From an uncultured Rhodopila sp. (lineage in GTDB: Bacteria > Pseudomonadota > Alphaproteobacteria > Acetobacterales > Acetobacteraceae), in the NCBI GenBank assembly GCA_903851415.1, contig CAINOE010000125.1, forward strand, positions 1 to 54,819: DNA of 54,819 nucleotides. The letters run 5' to 3'. The notes beneath the pieces are model-generated. The model saw only the letters and a list, made by a program, of their open reading frames with translations. It searched no databases and was not told where the DNA came from. This document shows positions 34,667-42,951 of this stretch, one piece after another. Position 1 is the stretch's first letter. Each line of letters begins with the position of its first letter. A program made the position numbers and the translations under genes.

Positions 34667-36073
34667 ATGCGCACAAGCAAGATGTTCGACGATCTGAAGA
34701 TCGGCGACATGAACCAGATCATCCGCGTGGTGACGCCGGACGATCTCTACGTCTTCGCCCATGTCAGCGGCAACCTCAACCCCGCCAACCTGCCGGCCAC
34801 GGTCGCGGCCGAGCCGGACGACCCGGCGGACCCCGCCCCGGCGATGTGGCTCGGCTCGCTGTTCTCCGCGGTACTCGGCAACCTGCTGCCGGGGCCGGGG
34901 ACCCTGTATCAAGGCCAGACCCTGACCTTCCACGGCCGCGCCCGTGTCGGCGAAGAACTGACCGTGCGCCTGATCGTCTCCGAAAAGCGCCCGCCGCGGA
35001 CCGTGGTGCTGAAAACCCACCTGCTGCGCGGCGATGAGATGATCGTCGAGGGCCTCGCCACCGTGCTGGCGCCGGAAACCCGCGTCAGCATCGAGGACAG
35101 CGTCCTGCCGGAGCTGATGGTGGCAAGCCACCGCCATCTCGAGCGCCTGCTCGCCGCCTGCCGCGACCTGCCGCCTTTGGTCACCGCCGTCGTTGCGCCT
35201 GACGAACCGAACGCCCTGGCCGGCGCACTCGCCGGCGCCCGCCGCGGGCTGATCACGCCGATCCTGATCGGCGATGCGGGGCGCATCGGGGAGGTGGCGG
35301 CGAGGTGCGGTCTCAATCTGCGCGACGTGAAAATCCTCGACGTCCCCGACCACAACGCCGCCGCTGCCCGTGCGGTCGAGCTGGTGCTTGCCGGGGAGGC
35401 CGAGGCGATCATGAAGGGCAACCTGCACACCGACGAGCTGCTCAGCCACATCGTCAAGTCGCAGGGCGGCCTTCGCGGCACCCGCCGCATGAGCCATGTG
35501 TTCGTCATGGATGCGCCGGCCCTTCCGGACCTGCTGCTGGTCACCGATGCTGCGATCAATATCGCGCCCGGGCTGAAGGAAAAAATCGACATCGTCCGGA
35601 ACGCAATCGACCTGGCGCTGGCGCTCGGGATCATCTTGCCGAAGGTGGGCATCCTGTCGGCGGTGGAGACGGTGAACCCGGACATGGCGTCCACGTTGGA
35701 CGCCGCGGCGCTGTCCAAGATGGGGGAGCGTGGCCAGATCAAGGGCGCCATCATCGACGGCCCGTTGGCCATGGACAACGCCATCAGCGTCACCGCGGCG
35801 CGCTGCAAGGGCCTGACGTCGCTCGTCGCCGGCCGCGCCGACGTGCTGGTGGTGCCCAATCTGGAAGCCGGCAACATCCTGGTGAAGCAGCTCTCCTACG
35901 CGGCGCAGGCCGAGGGCGCCGGCCTGGTCATGGGCGCCCGGGTGCCGGTGCTGCTCACCAGCCGCGCCGATGAGGAGACGGCGCGCCTGTTCTCCTGCGC
36001 GGTCGCGGTGCTGTTCGCCCACTGGAAGCGCACCGGCAAGAGCGCGGTGCCGCCGAGGGCGACCGTGGCATGA
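34667..36073 (+). CDS. Bifunctional MaoC-like hydratase / phosphate acyltransferase (copy 2)
   Basis: 468 residues with the same two-part build as the copy at 6.7 kb: MaoC-like (about 1-150) then PTA_PTB (about 160-460; IMKGNLHTDELLSHIV, LLVTDAAINIAPGL). In the MaoC half the usual DxNPxH acid-base motif reads NLNPANL, so the His is lost and hydratase activity is doubtful; copy 1 keeps DVNPAH. The gene overlaps ackA copy 2 (ATGA). CGGGAG precedes the ATG. It should supply acyl phosphate for the following kinase. Confidence 0.88.
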   Translation: MRTSKMFDDLKIGDMNQIIRVVTPDDLYVFAHVSGNLNPANLPATVAAEPDDPADPAPAMWLGSLFSAVLGNLLPGPGTLYQGQTLTFHGRARVGEELTVRLIVSEKRPPRTVVLKTHLLRGDEMIVEGLATVLAPETRVSIEDSVLPELMVASHRHLERLLAACRDLPPLVTAVVAPDEPNALAGALAGARRGLITPILIGDAGRIGEVAARCGLNLRDVKILDVPDHNAAAARAVELVLAGEAEAIMKGNLHTDELLSHIVKSQGGLRGTRRMSHVFVMDAPALPDLLLVTDAAINIAPGLKEKIDIVRNAIDLALALGIILPKVGILSAVETVNPDMASTLDAAALSKMGERGQIKGAIIDGPLAMDNAISVTAARCKGLTSLVAGRADVLVVPNLEAGNILVKQLSYAAQAEGAGLVMGARVPVLLTSRADEETARLFSCAVAVLFAHWKRTGKSAVPPRATVA

Positions 36074-37275
36074 CCCGCAACGTCGTCACGCTGAACGCCG
36101 GATCATCCTCCCTGAAGTTCGCCCTGTTCGCGTTGTCCGGCGAACGGCACCGCCTGCTCGAGGTCGGGCTGGCGGAGATGGTTGGCTCCGGCCGCCGCAT
36201 CAGGGTCCGCGACGACAAGGGCGAGCTGATCCACGAGGAGAGCTGGCTCGCCGGGGCCTCGCCGTTTCACATTGACGCGCTGCACCGCGTGCTGTCCTGG
36301 TGGCAATCGGTTCTGCCGAAGCCGAATATCGTCGCCGCCGGCCATCGCGTGGTGCATGGCGGGGTACTTTACGCTCACCCGGTGACGATAACCGACCAGG
36401 TGCTTGCGCAGTTGCGGGGCCTTGTGCCGCTGGCGCCGCTGCACCAGCCGCACAATATCGCCGGGATAGTGGCGGCACGCGAAGCCTGGCCGGATGTGGC
36501 GCATGTCGCCTGCTTCGACACCAGCTTCCACCGCTCGCATCCGTTCGTTAACGACGTGTTCGCGCTGCCGCGGCGCTTTTATGATGAGGGCGTGCGGCGC
36601 TACGGATTCCACGGGTTGTCGTATGAATCCGTTATCGGCCGCCTGCGCGAACTGGCTCCGCTGCTGGCGGCCGGGCGGGTGGTGGTCGCTCATCTCGGCA
36701 ATGGCGCGTCGATGTGTGCGATCCGGGGCGGGCTGTCGGTGGCGAGTTCGTTGACCTTCGGCACCCTCGACGGGCTGCCGATGGGCACGCGCTGCGGCCA
36801 GCTCGATCCGGCGGTCGTGCTGTATCTCATCCAGGACAGGGGCATGAGCGCCCGGGCGGTGAGCGATATGCTGCATAACGAGTCGGGGTTGCTCGGTCTG
36901 TCGGGCGTCTCGCACGACATGCGGGAGTTGGAGTCATCCAATCGGCCGGAGGCGGCGGAGGCGATCCAGTATTTCGTGTCGCGCATCCGCTACGAGCTTG
37001 GCGGCCTGGCGGCGGAACTGAAGGGGCTGGACGCTGTGGTGTTCTGCGGCGGCATCGGCGAGCACGCCTGGCGCGTGCGCGAGAGCGTGCTGCACGACAA
37101 GGAATGGATCGGTATCGAATTGGACCATGCGGCGAACCGCGAGTCCGCGCAGGTGATCTCGACGGAACGTTCCGCGGTGCGGGTGTTTGTCATGCCGAGC
37201 GACGAGGAAGGCATGATCGCCCAGCACACGGTGGCGATGCTGGACCGGGCGGTCGAAGGCGCGCACGCTTTGTGA
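36070..37275 (+). CDS. ackA: Acetate kinase (copy 2)
   Basis: 401 residues. It has NVVTLNAGSSSLKFALF, GHRVVHGG, ACFDTSFHRS, RRYGFHGLSYES and the late CGGIGEHAWRVRE motif. All AckA landmarks are present. It overlaps maoC-pta copy 2, repeating the arrangement at 5.5-8.1 kb on the other strand. The two kinases are clearly diverged, so the duplication is not recent. It likely yields ATP from acetyl or butyryl phosphate. Confidence 0.93.
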   Translation: MTRNVVTLNAGSSSLKFALFALSGERHRLLEVGLAEMVGSGRRIRVRDDKGELIHEESWLAGASPFHIDALHRVLSWWQSVLPKPNIVAAGHRVVHGGVLYAHPVTITDQVLAQLRGLVPLAPLHQPHNIAGIVAAREAWPDVAHVACFDTSFHRSHPFVNDVFALPRRFYDEGVRRYGFHGLSYESVIGRLRELAPLLAAGRVVVAHLGNGASMCAIRGGLSVASSLTFGTLDGLPMGTRCGQLDPAVVLYLIQDRGMSARAVSDMLHNESGLLGLSGVSHDMRELESSNRPEAAEAIQYFVSRIRYELGGLAAELKGLDAVVFCGGIGEHAWRVRESVLHDKEWIGIELDHAANRESAQVISTERSAVRVFVMPSDEEGMIAQHTVAMLDRAVEGAHAL

Positions 37276-37350
37276 CTGGCCGTCCTGGCTTTGCGGAGGC
37301 GAACTCCCGGCTATCATGGCCGATCCGTTACGGCTGACAGGAGAACGGCG

Positions 37351-37596
37351 ATGAGCGTGTACAAGGTTGTTAAACTGTTTGATCTTGGTCAGGCACCGGA
37401 CTTTATCCAGGATGCGATTCGCCCGATTGCCCGGGTTCATGTCAGCTCGGTCGAGGGGACTGCCATCTGGGAGGTAACCGTCGGCACCTACGATTGGCAG
37501 GACGCCGCCGAAGAATGGGCCCTGCACCGCTGGCTGCGTGAAAGCGGCGCCGCGGATGGCGAGATCGTGCTCTTGCGATCGGATGACCTTTCATAG
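37351..37596 (+). CDS. Small protein (81 aa), unknown
   Basis: 81 residues, acidic, starting MSVYKVVKLFDLG. CAGGAGAA precedes ATG 37351. No signal or membrane segment. It ends the box 11 operon, 75 bp after ackA. I do not recognise the family. Confidence 0.65.
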   Translation: MSVYKVVKLFDLGQAPDFIQDAIRPIARVHVSSVEGTAIWEVTVGTYDWQDAAEEWALHRWLRESGAADGEIVLLRSDDLS

Positions 37597-37647
37597 TCAT
37601 GCCGGGCCGAAAAGCCGAGACCGGTTACCAGCTCCGCCTGTTCGCGA

Positions 37648-37670
37648 GGCCGGGCACATAAGGCCCGGCC
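37648..37670. terminator. Bidirectional hairpin between convergent operons
   Basis: GGCCGGGC (37648-37655) pairs perfectly with GCCCGGCC (37663-37670) over a 7-nt loop. It lies between the ends of two convergent genes. There is no long T-run, but position and stability make a terminator likely. Confidence 0.55.
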
Positions 37671-37698
37671 AGGCTTTGCCGCGTTGAGACCACCATGG

Positions 37699-38571
37699 TC
37701 AGTTCGCAAGGTGGGTTTTCCAGTAGGCATCGACCGTAGCGCTTGCCTGGTCGAACTGGGCCGGGGTCAGGACCTCGTGGTCGCTTTCTTGCGGCGCAGC
37801 ATCCATGGCGGCTTTGCTGGCATCCAGCACCAGCAGGTTCACGCTTTGCGTGATCTTGAAGTCCGCCCAGGGCACGGCGACGTATTTTTCGTCAATCCCG
37901 AAAAGACCGCCCCGGCCAATTACTAGGTAGGCGATCTTGCCGGTCTTCGGGCTCATGACAAGGTCATGCACGGTGCCAAGCGCCTCGTTCCTCGTATTGC
38001 GCACGTCGGTGTCGAGCAACTCGTCGGAACGGAACGAATTGGCGTCGTTCGTCACCGGTTGCGCGCCAGCGATTTGCTGCTGGCGCCACGTTGCCCCTTC
38101 GCCCTCGGGCACGCCTCTGCGGCGTAGCTCTGCGACATAAATCTTGTAGGAATCGCGCGCCACGGCCAGCACGTCCTCACAAGGCTTCTGCTGACCGTTC
38201 CGGGCGAGGATGTTGGCGGACATCACCAGTGTCCGGGCCTCGTAGCCCGGCCGGGCGCTTCGAAACCCCGTCGCGCTCACGGCCGGATAGCCGCCCATGG
38301 GATAGGCCGATCCGTAGCCAATCCCACCCATCGGATAGCCGTAGGCGTAGCCGGATCCGCCCAGCCAGTAGCCATCCTTTTGCATCTGATCGTTGAAATC
38401 GCGGACATCCTTCATACACACGGCCGCCGGCTTCGCCGCTGCCGCTCTGGCAGCAGGAGACGGCGTACTTGTGACGATCGCCGCGGGTGACGAATCGGTC
38501 GCGAACAGGGCGGCGCTCGGAGCTATCCAAAAGCACGCTGCGGCTGACACCATGATAGTAGAGCGTTTCAT
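37699..38571 (-). CDS. Exported PRC-barrel protein
   Basis: 290 residues. A signal peptide covers about 1-25 (ending SAALFA). A Gly/Tyr-rich low-complexity stretch (YAYGYPMGGIGYGSAYPMGG) lies near residues 75-95. The C-terminal part (about 170-255) is a PRC-barrel with NEALGTVHDLVMSPKTGKI. It is probably periplasmic. It is the second gene after box 12, behind UPF0182. A signal peptide on a PRC-barrel protein also occurs in other stress clusters. Confidence 0.82.
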   Translation of the reverse strand: MKRSTIMVSAAACFWIAPSAALFATDSSPAAIVTSTPSPAARAAAAKPAAVCMKDVRDFNDQMQKDGYWLGGSGYAYGYPMGGIGYGSAYPMGGYPAVSATGFRSARPGYEARTLVMSANILARNGQQKPCEDVLAVARDSYKIYVAELRRRGVPEGEGATWRQQQIAGAQPVTNDANSFRSDELLDTDVRNTRNEALGTVHDLVMSPKTGKIAYLVIGRGGLFGIDEKYVAVPWADFKITQSVNLLVLDASKAAMDAAPQESDHEVLTPAQFDQASATVDAYWKTHLAN

Positions 38572-38625
38572 GTTTCTTCCTTCCTTGCGCGGTTCAGGTC
38601 CGATACGGCCGCCGTCCGGCCTGCG

Positions 38626-41211
38626 TCAGTGCAGAACCTGGCCGAACACTTCCAGCGGCTTCCGGTGACCGAACAGGTCGGCGATCGCCTCATCCAGACT
38701 CGGCTCCATCGCCACCTTGTCACCCGTAATGGCGATCACGCGCTTCAACTGCGGAAAACTCGTACCCTCGGCTTGCAGATACACCGGCACAACATACAGA
38801 AACGAATTCTCGATCGGCGTAACGATCAGCTTGCCCCGGATGACGCGCGAGCCTTTCTGGTTCCACAACGTCAACTGCTGCGAGATGTTTGTGTTCTGAT
38901 CGATCATCGCCTCAATCTGGTTTGGACCGTATACCAGCTTTTCTTTCGGAAGCTGGTAGAAGATGGCCTGTCCATAATCCGGGAAATCGCTGCGCGCCGC
39001 CAGCCACGAGATCATGTTGTCGCGGTTCTGCGGCGTGAACGGTGTCATCAGCAGATATTCCAGCGTATCGCTGCCGGGCAGCTTCATCAGGATATAGTAC
39101 GGCTGCATCGCCTGCTCCTCACCGCCATAAGTTTCGTTCGGAGCGACCCACAGATCCTCCCGGTTATAGAAGACCTGGGGATCGGTCATGTGGAACGTCT
39201 TATACTCGTCGGCCTGGATGGCGAAGATATCTTCCGGATAGCGCAGATGCGCCCTGAGATCAGGCGTCAGCTGGTCCAGCGATTTGAACACGCCGGGGAA
39301 CGCGTCGCGATACGCCGCCAGAATCGGATCCTTCGGATCCATGATGTAGAACTGGACGGACCCGTTATACATGTCCACCACGACCTTCACCGAATTGCGC
39401 AGGTAGTTCAGATTGGCGGCGAAACCCGCCTTGTGCGGACTGGCGTAGGGATATTGGTCCGAGACCGTATAGGCATCCTGGATCCAGTACATCCTGCCCC
39501 CGCTCAGCACCGGGTACGGATCGTGGTCGAGTTTCAGGAACGGCGCCACCTGCGTCACGCGCTCCTGCACGGTCCGCCAGATCTGAATGCGGCTTTCCGG
39601 CTTCAGATAGGCGGTGAGCAGGATGTTGATATCGCCCTGGTTCCAGGCGAACAAAATACGCCGCAACAGGCTGTCGACCGGGATGCCGCCCGTGCCGGCA
39701 TAGCTGGTGTAGACGTTGTCGTTGCCCTTGGGATAGTCGAACTCCTTGGTACCGCTGGCGACGATCCGGTATCCGGGCATCGACTGGCCATAATAGATCG
39801 CGGGCTGCGTGATCGCCAGACCGTCGGTGGATTCGGCGGGTACGTTCTCGAGCACGTATTCCGGGAAGCCACCACCCACGGTCTTTGAAACGAAGTTCAT
39901 CACCATGCCGTAACCGTGGGTGAACTCCAGGCGCTGGTTGACCCAGGTCTGCGCTTCGGCCGGAAGCGCCGGCGACAGCTCACGCGTCGCCAGCATCACC
40001 TGATGGTAGCCATCCGGCAGACGGTAACGATCGACCCCGACGTTGTAGAACTGGTAGTAAAGCCGGATCGCCTGGGTCTGCTGATAGGTCTGCAGCAGCG
40101 GCCGGGCATCCCACAGGCGGATGTTCTCCACCGTATCCTGATTGCGCGAGAGCACGTCCGGCGTCAGGTCGGCCAGGGCCGGATAGGCGGTCTCCTGGAT
40201 CGCGTCCAGTTGATAGGCGGCCCTGGTCGAGGCGATACTGTGCTTCAGATAAGGCGTCTCCAGCGCCAGTTCGCTCGGCTGCACGATGAACCGCTGAAAC
40301 AGCTCCGGCAGCGCAAAGACCCCGGCGAGATACAAGGTCACGTAGATGCCGGCGCCGGCCGCCAACCAAGCGATGCGCGGACGCGCCACGTTCACCGCCA
40401 GCGCGACAACCGCAACGACCGAGACACAGGCCATGAACCAAAGGGCCAGGCGTGTCACATGATCCGCCGCCCATCCCGCGCCATAGACCACCCCGAGGGT
40501 GGAATACACGAGATCATAATGATCGAGATACAGCCCGACGCCCCAATTGGCGACAAGAACCAGCAGCAGCGCGGAAATATGCGAAGTGGCCCTGCCGGTT
40601 GCCTTGGTCCTGCCGCGCGCATCCGTCCGTAGCGCCCCGAACAGAACGTAGACCGCCACCGAAATCACCAGCGCGGCCACGGTCAGCAGCATCAGCGCGG
40701 TTTGCAGCAACTCATAGAACGGCAGATGAAACACATAGAACCCGACATCGAACCCGTACAGCGGATCGGCCTGGCCAAAAGACCCGCCATAGCGGAATCG
40801 CAACCAGGTGTCCCACTCGGTGGCAAAGGCCGCCGCCCCGAACAACGCGATGCCGGCGGCGACCAGGGCCGCGAGCGAGTTGACGATCCGGGCCTGAACC
40901 GGCGCGGCGCCGGAACCGATGGCCCAGCGCGCGTTCAGCCAGATATAGAGGAAGGCGAATACGAAAGCCGATCCGAACATCGCCCATTGAACGGAAAGAA
41001 GTGTCCAGAAGATGCCGGCATAGTCCAGCTCGCGCATCCAGAGCCACTTCACCAGATAGCCTGTGATGACTCCCAACACGATGAACAGCAGCAGGCAGGC
41101 GGGAATTACGATCCAAAGGACTCGTCGCAGCACTGGAAACCGGTTGCCCGGGTCGGGGGGATCATCAGTCCAGGGAGAAGGCGGTTGGGGGATGTTCGGC
41201 GTCTCTGTCAT
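38626..41211 (-). CDS. UPF0182 family large membrane protein
   Basis: 861 residues. The N-terminal 300 residues hold about seven hydrophobic segments. The rest is a large domain with QTQAIRLYYQFYNVGVDRYR, WVNQRLEFTHGYGMVMN and DPYPVLSGGRMYWIQDAYT, typical of UPF0182/COG1615. The family has no settled function. The large domain is expected outside the cytoplasm. It begins 65 bp after box 12. Confidence 0.9.
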   Translation of the reverse strand: MTETPNIPQPPSPWTDDPPDPGNRFPVLRRVLWIVIPACLLLFIVLGVITGYLVKWLWMRELDYAGIFWTLLSVQWAMFGSAFVFAFLYIWLNARWAIGSGAAPVQARIVNSLAALVAAGIALFGAAAFATEWDTWLRFRYGGSFGQADPLYGFDVGFYVFHLPFYELLQTALMLLTVAALVISVAVYVLFGALRTDARGRTKATGRATSHISALLLVLVANWGVGLYLDHYDLVYSTLGVVYGAGWAADHVTRLALWFMACVSVVAVVALAVNVARPRIAWLAAGAGIYVTLYLAGVFALPELFQRFIVQPSELALETPYLKHSIASTRAAYQLDAIQETAYPALADLTPDVLSRNQDTVENIRLWDARPLLQTYQQTQAIRLYYQFYNVGVDRYRLPDGYHQVMLATRELSPALPAEAQTWVNQRLEFTHGYGMVMNFVSKTVGGGFPEYVLENVPAESTDGLAITQPAIYYGQSMPGYRIVASGTKEFDYPKGNDNVYTSYAGTGGIPVDSLLRRILFAWNQGDINILLTAYLKPESRIQIWRTVQERVTQVAPFLKLDHDPYPVLSGGRMYWIQDAYTVSDQYPYASPHKAGFAANLNYLRNSVKVVVDMYNGSVQFYIMDPKDPILAAYRDAFPGVFKSLDQLTPDLRAHLRYPEDIFAIQADEYKTFHMTDPQVFYNREDLWVAPNETYGGEEQAMQPYYILMKLPGSDTLEYLLMTPFTPQNRDNMISWLAARSDFPDYGQAIFYQLPKEKLVYGPNQIEAMIDQNTNISQQLTLWNQKGSRVIRGKLIVTPIENSFLYVVPVYLQAEGTSFPQLKRVIAITGDKVAMEPSLDEAIADLFGHRKPLEVFGQVLH

Positions 41212-41275
41212 CTGACGATTACTCCAGCTTGCGTGGCGCTGGCAGGACCGTACTGCAAGAGAAAGCGGCGGCGTC

Positions 41276-41293
41276 AGGTTCGGAATCTACCTA
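41276..41293 (-). promoter_or_regulatory. FixJ-like box 12 (UPF0182-PRC operon)
   Basis: Minus strand AGGTAGATTCCGAACCT. A -10-like TACGGT (41247-41252), the same hexamer as after box 1, starts 38 nt after GTA. Confidence 0.78.
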
Positions 41294-41324
41294 CGGGGGT
41301 CGTTCTATGCGCGCTCCGATACCT

Positions 41325-42575
41325 TTACGGTATGGCGGCCCCGCTCGACGGGGCGGGCCACGCCGCGGGCAGATGCACCGTCTCGGGCAGCAGGAACCAC
41401 ACCACCAGAACGGCGCCAAGGCCGGCCGCCGCAAGCGCCAGGAACGCGATTGGCAGGCCCGCCAGGACCGCGATGCTGCCGGAGGCGGTCGTGCTGAATG
41501 ATGCGCCAAGGCTGCTGGCCAGCCCGGTCAGGCCGAGGGCGAAGTTGAAACGGCCGCCGCGATGCGTGATATCCGCAACAATCAGCGGGATCAGTGTGCC
41601 GATGACAGCAGCGTCCAAGGCATCGAGAAGTTGCACGGTCAGCATCGCCGGTATCGCGCTGCTGAACGCGAAGGCCAACGCCCGCAGCGGCACCGCCGCC
41701 AACCCGAGCATCAGGATGATCCGCCGGCCGTGAAGTTGCGCGGCCATACCGACGTGCGGCGAGAGCACCGCCGCCAGAAGTTGCGGCCCGATCACCGCCG
41801 CGGCGGTGACCATATCCGCGCGCGAACCCGCCTGGCGGGCAAACTCGGTGGCGGCGAGCGGCAGCAGGCTGGCATTGGCAAGTTGGAACAGCGCTACACA
41901 GCCCAGCAGTGCCTGCAGCCGCCGATCGGCCAGCAGTGCGCGCAGCGGCGCCGGAGGCGTGCGGCGGGCGTGCGGCGGCGGTGCCGTGTGGTGGCCGGTA
42001 CGCCGATCGGCGGTGGCGATGTCGGTGGCGTGGATGCCGCCGAGCGCCAGCAGCGCCGGCACGCCGAGCGCTGCCGCCAGCAGGAACGGGGCTGTTGGCG
42101 AAATCCAGCTTCCGGCGGCGCCAAGCACAGCCGTGCCGAGCGCCGCGCCGACGGCGCCATAACGGACGTTGCGGCCGAAACGTTCGCCCAGCCTCTCCTG
42201 CCGCGACACGCTGAGCGTGAGCGCCGCGACCGCCAGCGACAAGCCCACCCCGCAGGCGCCCTGCGCCACCTCCGCCCCAAGCACAAGCAGAAAGCCGGGT
42301 GCTAGCGAGAGCATCAGCAGCGCCGCCATGCTGCCCACGATGGCCGGCGCCGCCATGGCGCGCCTGGTACCAAACCGGTCGATCAGCATGCCCGAGGGCA
42401 CCTGCGCGGCGACCGACCCGATGGCCCCGGCGCTGAGCACGAGGCCAATGGTCCCCGCATCCCAGCCGCTCGCGGTCAGCCGGACCGAAACGAAGGGCCC
42501 GAAGCCGGCCTGCATGCCGGCGATGGCGAAATTCAGCCAGTTCAGGCTGCGCAGCGTGCCGTCGGAAGCTTTCAA
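41325..42575 (-). CDS. Major facilitator superfamily transporter
   Basis: 416 residues with about twelve hydrophobic segments and the MFS motif DRFGTRRAMAA after TM2. It starts at TTG (42573-42575), supported by a strong AGGAGGG just upstream. The substrate is not evident; drug or metabolite efflux is typical of this size. Unlike nearly all neighbours it has no box in its upstream region (42576-42716), so it may be outside the regulon. Confidence 0.87.
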   Translation of the reverse strand: MKASDGTLRSLNWLNFAIAGMQAGFGPFVSVRLTASGWDAGTIGLVLSAGAIGSVAAQVPSGMLIDRFGTRRAMAAPAIVGSMAALLMLSLAPGFLLVLGAEVAQGACGVGLSLAVAALTLSVSRQERLGERFGRNVRYGAVGAALGTAVLGAAGSWISPTAPFLLAAALGVPALLALGGIHATDIATADRRTGHHTAPPPHARRTPPAPLRALLADRRLQALLGCVALFQLANASLLPLAATEFARQAGSRADMVTAAAVIGPQLLAAVLSPHVGMAAQLHGRRIILMLGLAAVPLRALAFAFSSAIPAMLTVQLLDALDAAVIGTLIPLIVADITHRGGRFNFALGLTGLASSLGASFSTTASGSIAVLAGLPIAFLALAAAGLGAVLVVWFLLPETVHLPAAWPAPSSGAAIP

Positions 42576-42717
42576 CGCGCCCTCCTGATAACGATTCTGA
42601 TCAGTTATGGACCCGGCCAGGTGACGCTTGCGATGCGGGCGCGATGATGCCGGTTCGGGTGGCGGAGCGATAGTCCCCGGCGGCGGAGATTGCTTCCGGA
42701 AGCGACACGCTCAGCTC

Positions 42718-42735
42718 TGAGTATTTTCCGAGTCT
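42718..42735 (+). promoter_or_regulatory. FixJ-like box 13 (H+-ATPase-PPK2)
   Basis: Plus strand GAGTATTTTCCGAGTCT. A -10-like CATTCA (42756-42761) starts 35 nt after GTA. The ATPase start is 216 bp further on; a degenerate small reading frame lies between. Confidence 0.76.
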
Positions 42736-42789
42736 GGCGCCGGACCGCTTTCTTTCATTCAATGGATCTTCACAGGCGGGGAGCCGCCG

Positions 42790-42890
42790 GTGGCTAACCG
42801 CCGATGGGAAGTCGCGACTGTGTTGCCCCGGTGCACATCGCACTTTTTCCGGCCCGGCATTTCGCGCCGCGGTTCCTCAGGCAGCGCCTC
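42790..42890 (+). pseudogene. Degenerate copy of the tiny membrane peptide
   Basis: From GTG 42790 the frame reads MANRRWEVATV, like the MTESRWELPIV start of the 31-aa peptide at 25072. The hydrophobic half is then found in another frame (VHIALFPARHFAPRFL against VVVFFSAWHFALRLL). One frameshift near 42822-42833 explains this. The DNA from box 13 to here resembles that after box 8. Confidence 0.5.
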
Positions 42891-42951
42891 GGCATACTAT
42901 TTTTGGCCGCCCGGCCACCCGGATGTACTTCGATTGCGAAAGTAAGACGCC

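Noticed and set aside
34148..36022. 624-codon minus-strand frame opposite maoC-pta copy 2
   Set aside because: His/Arg/Gln-rich composition typical of antisense of a GC-rich gene; no motif.
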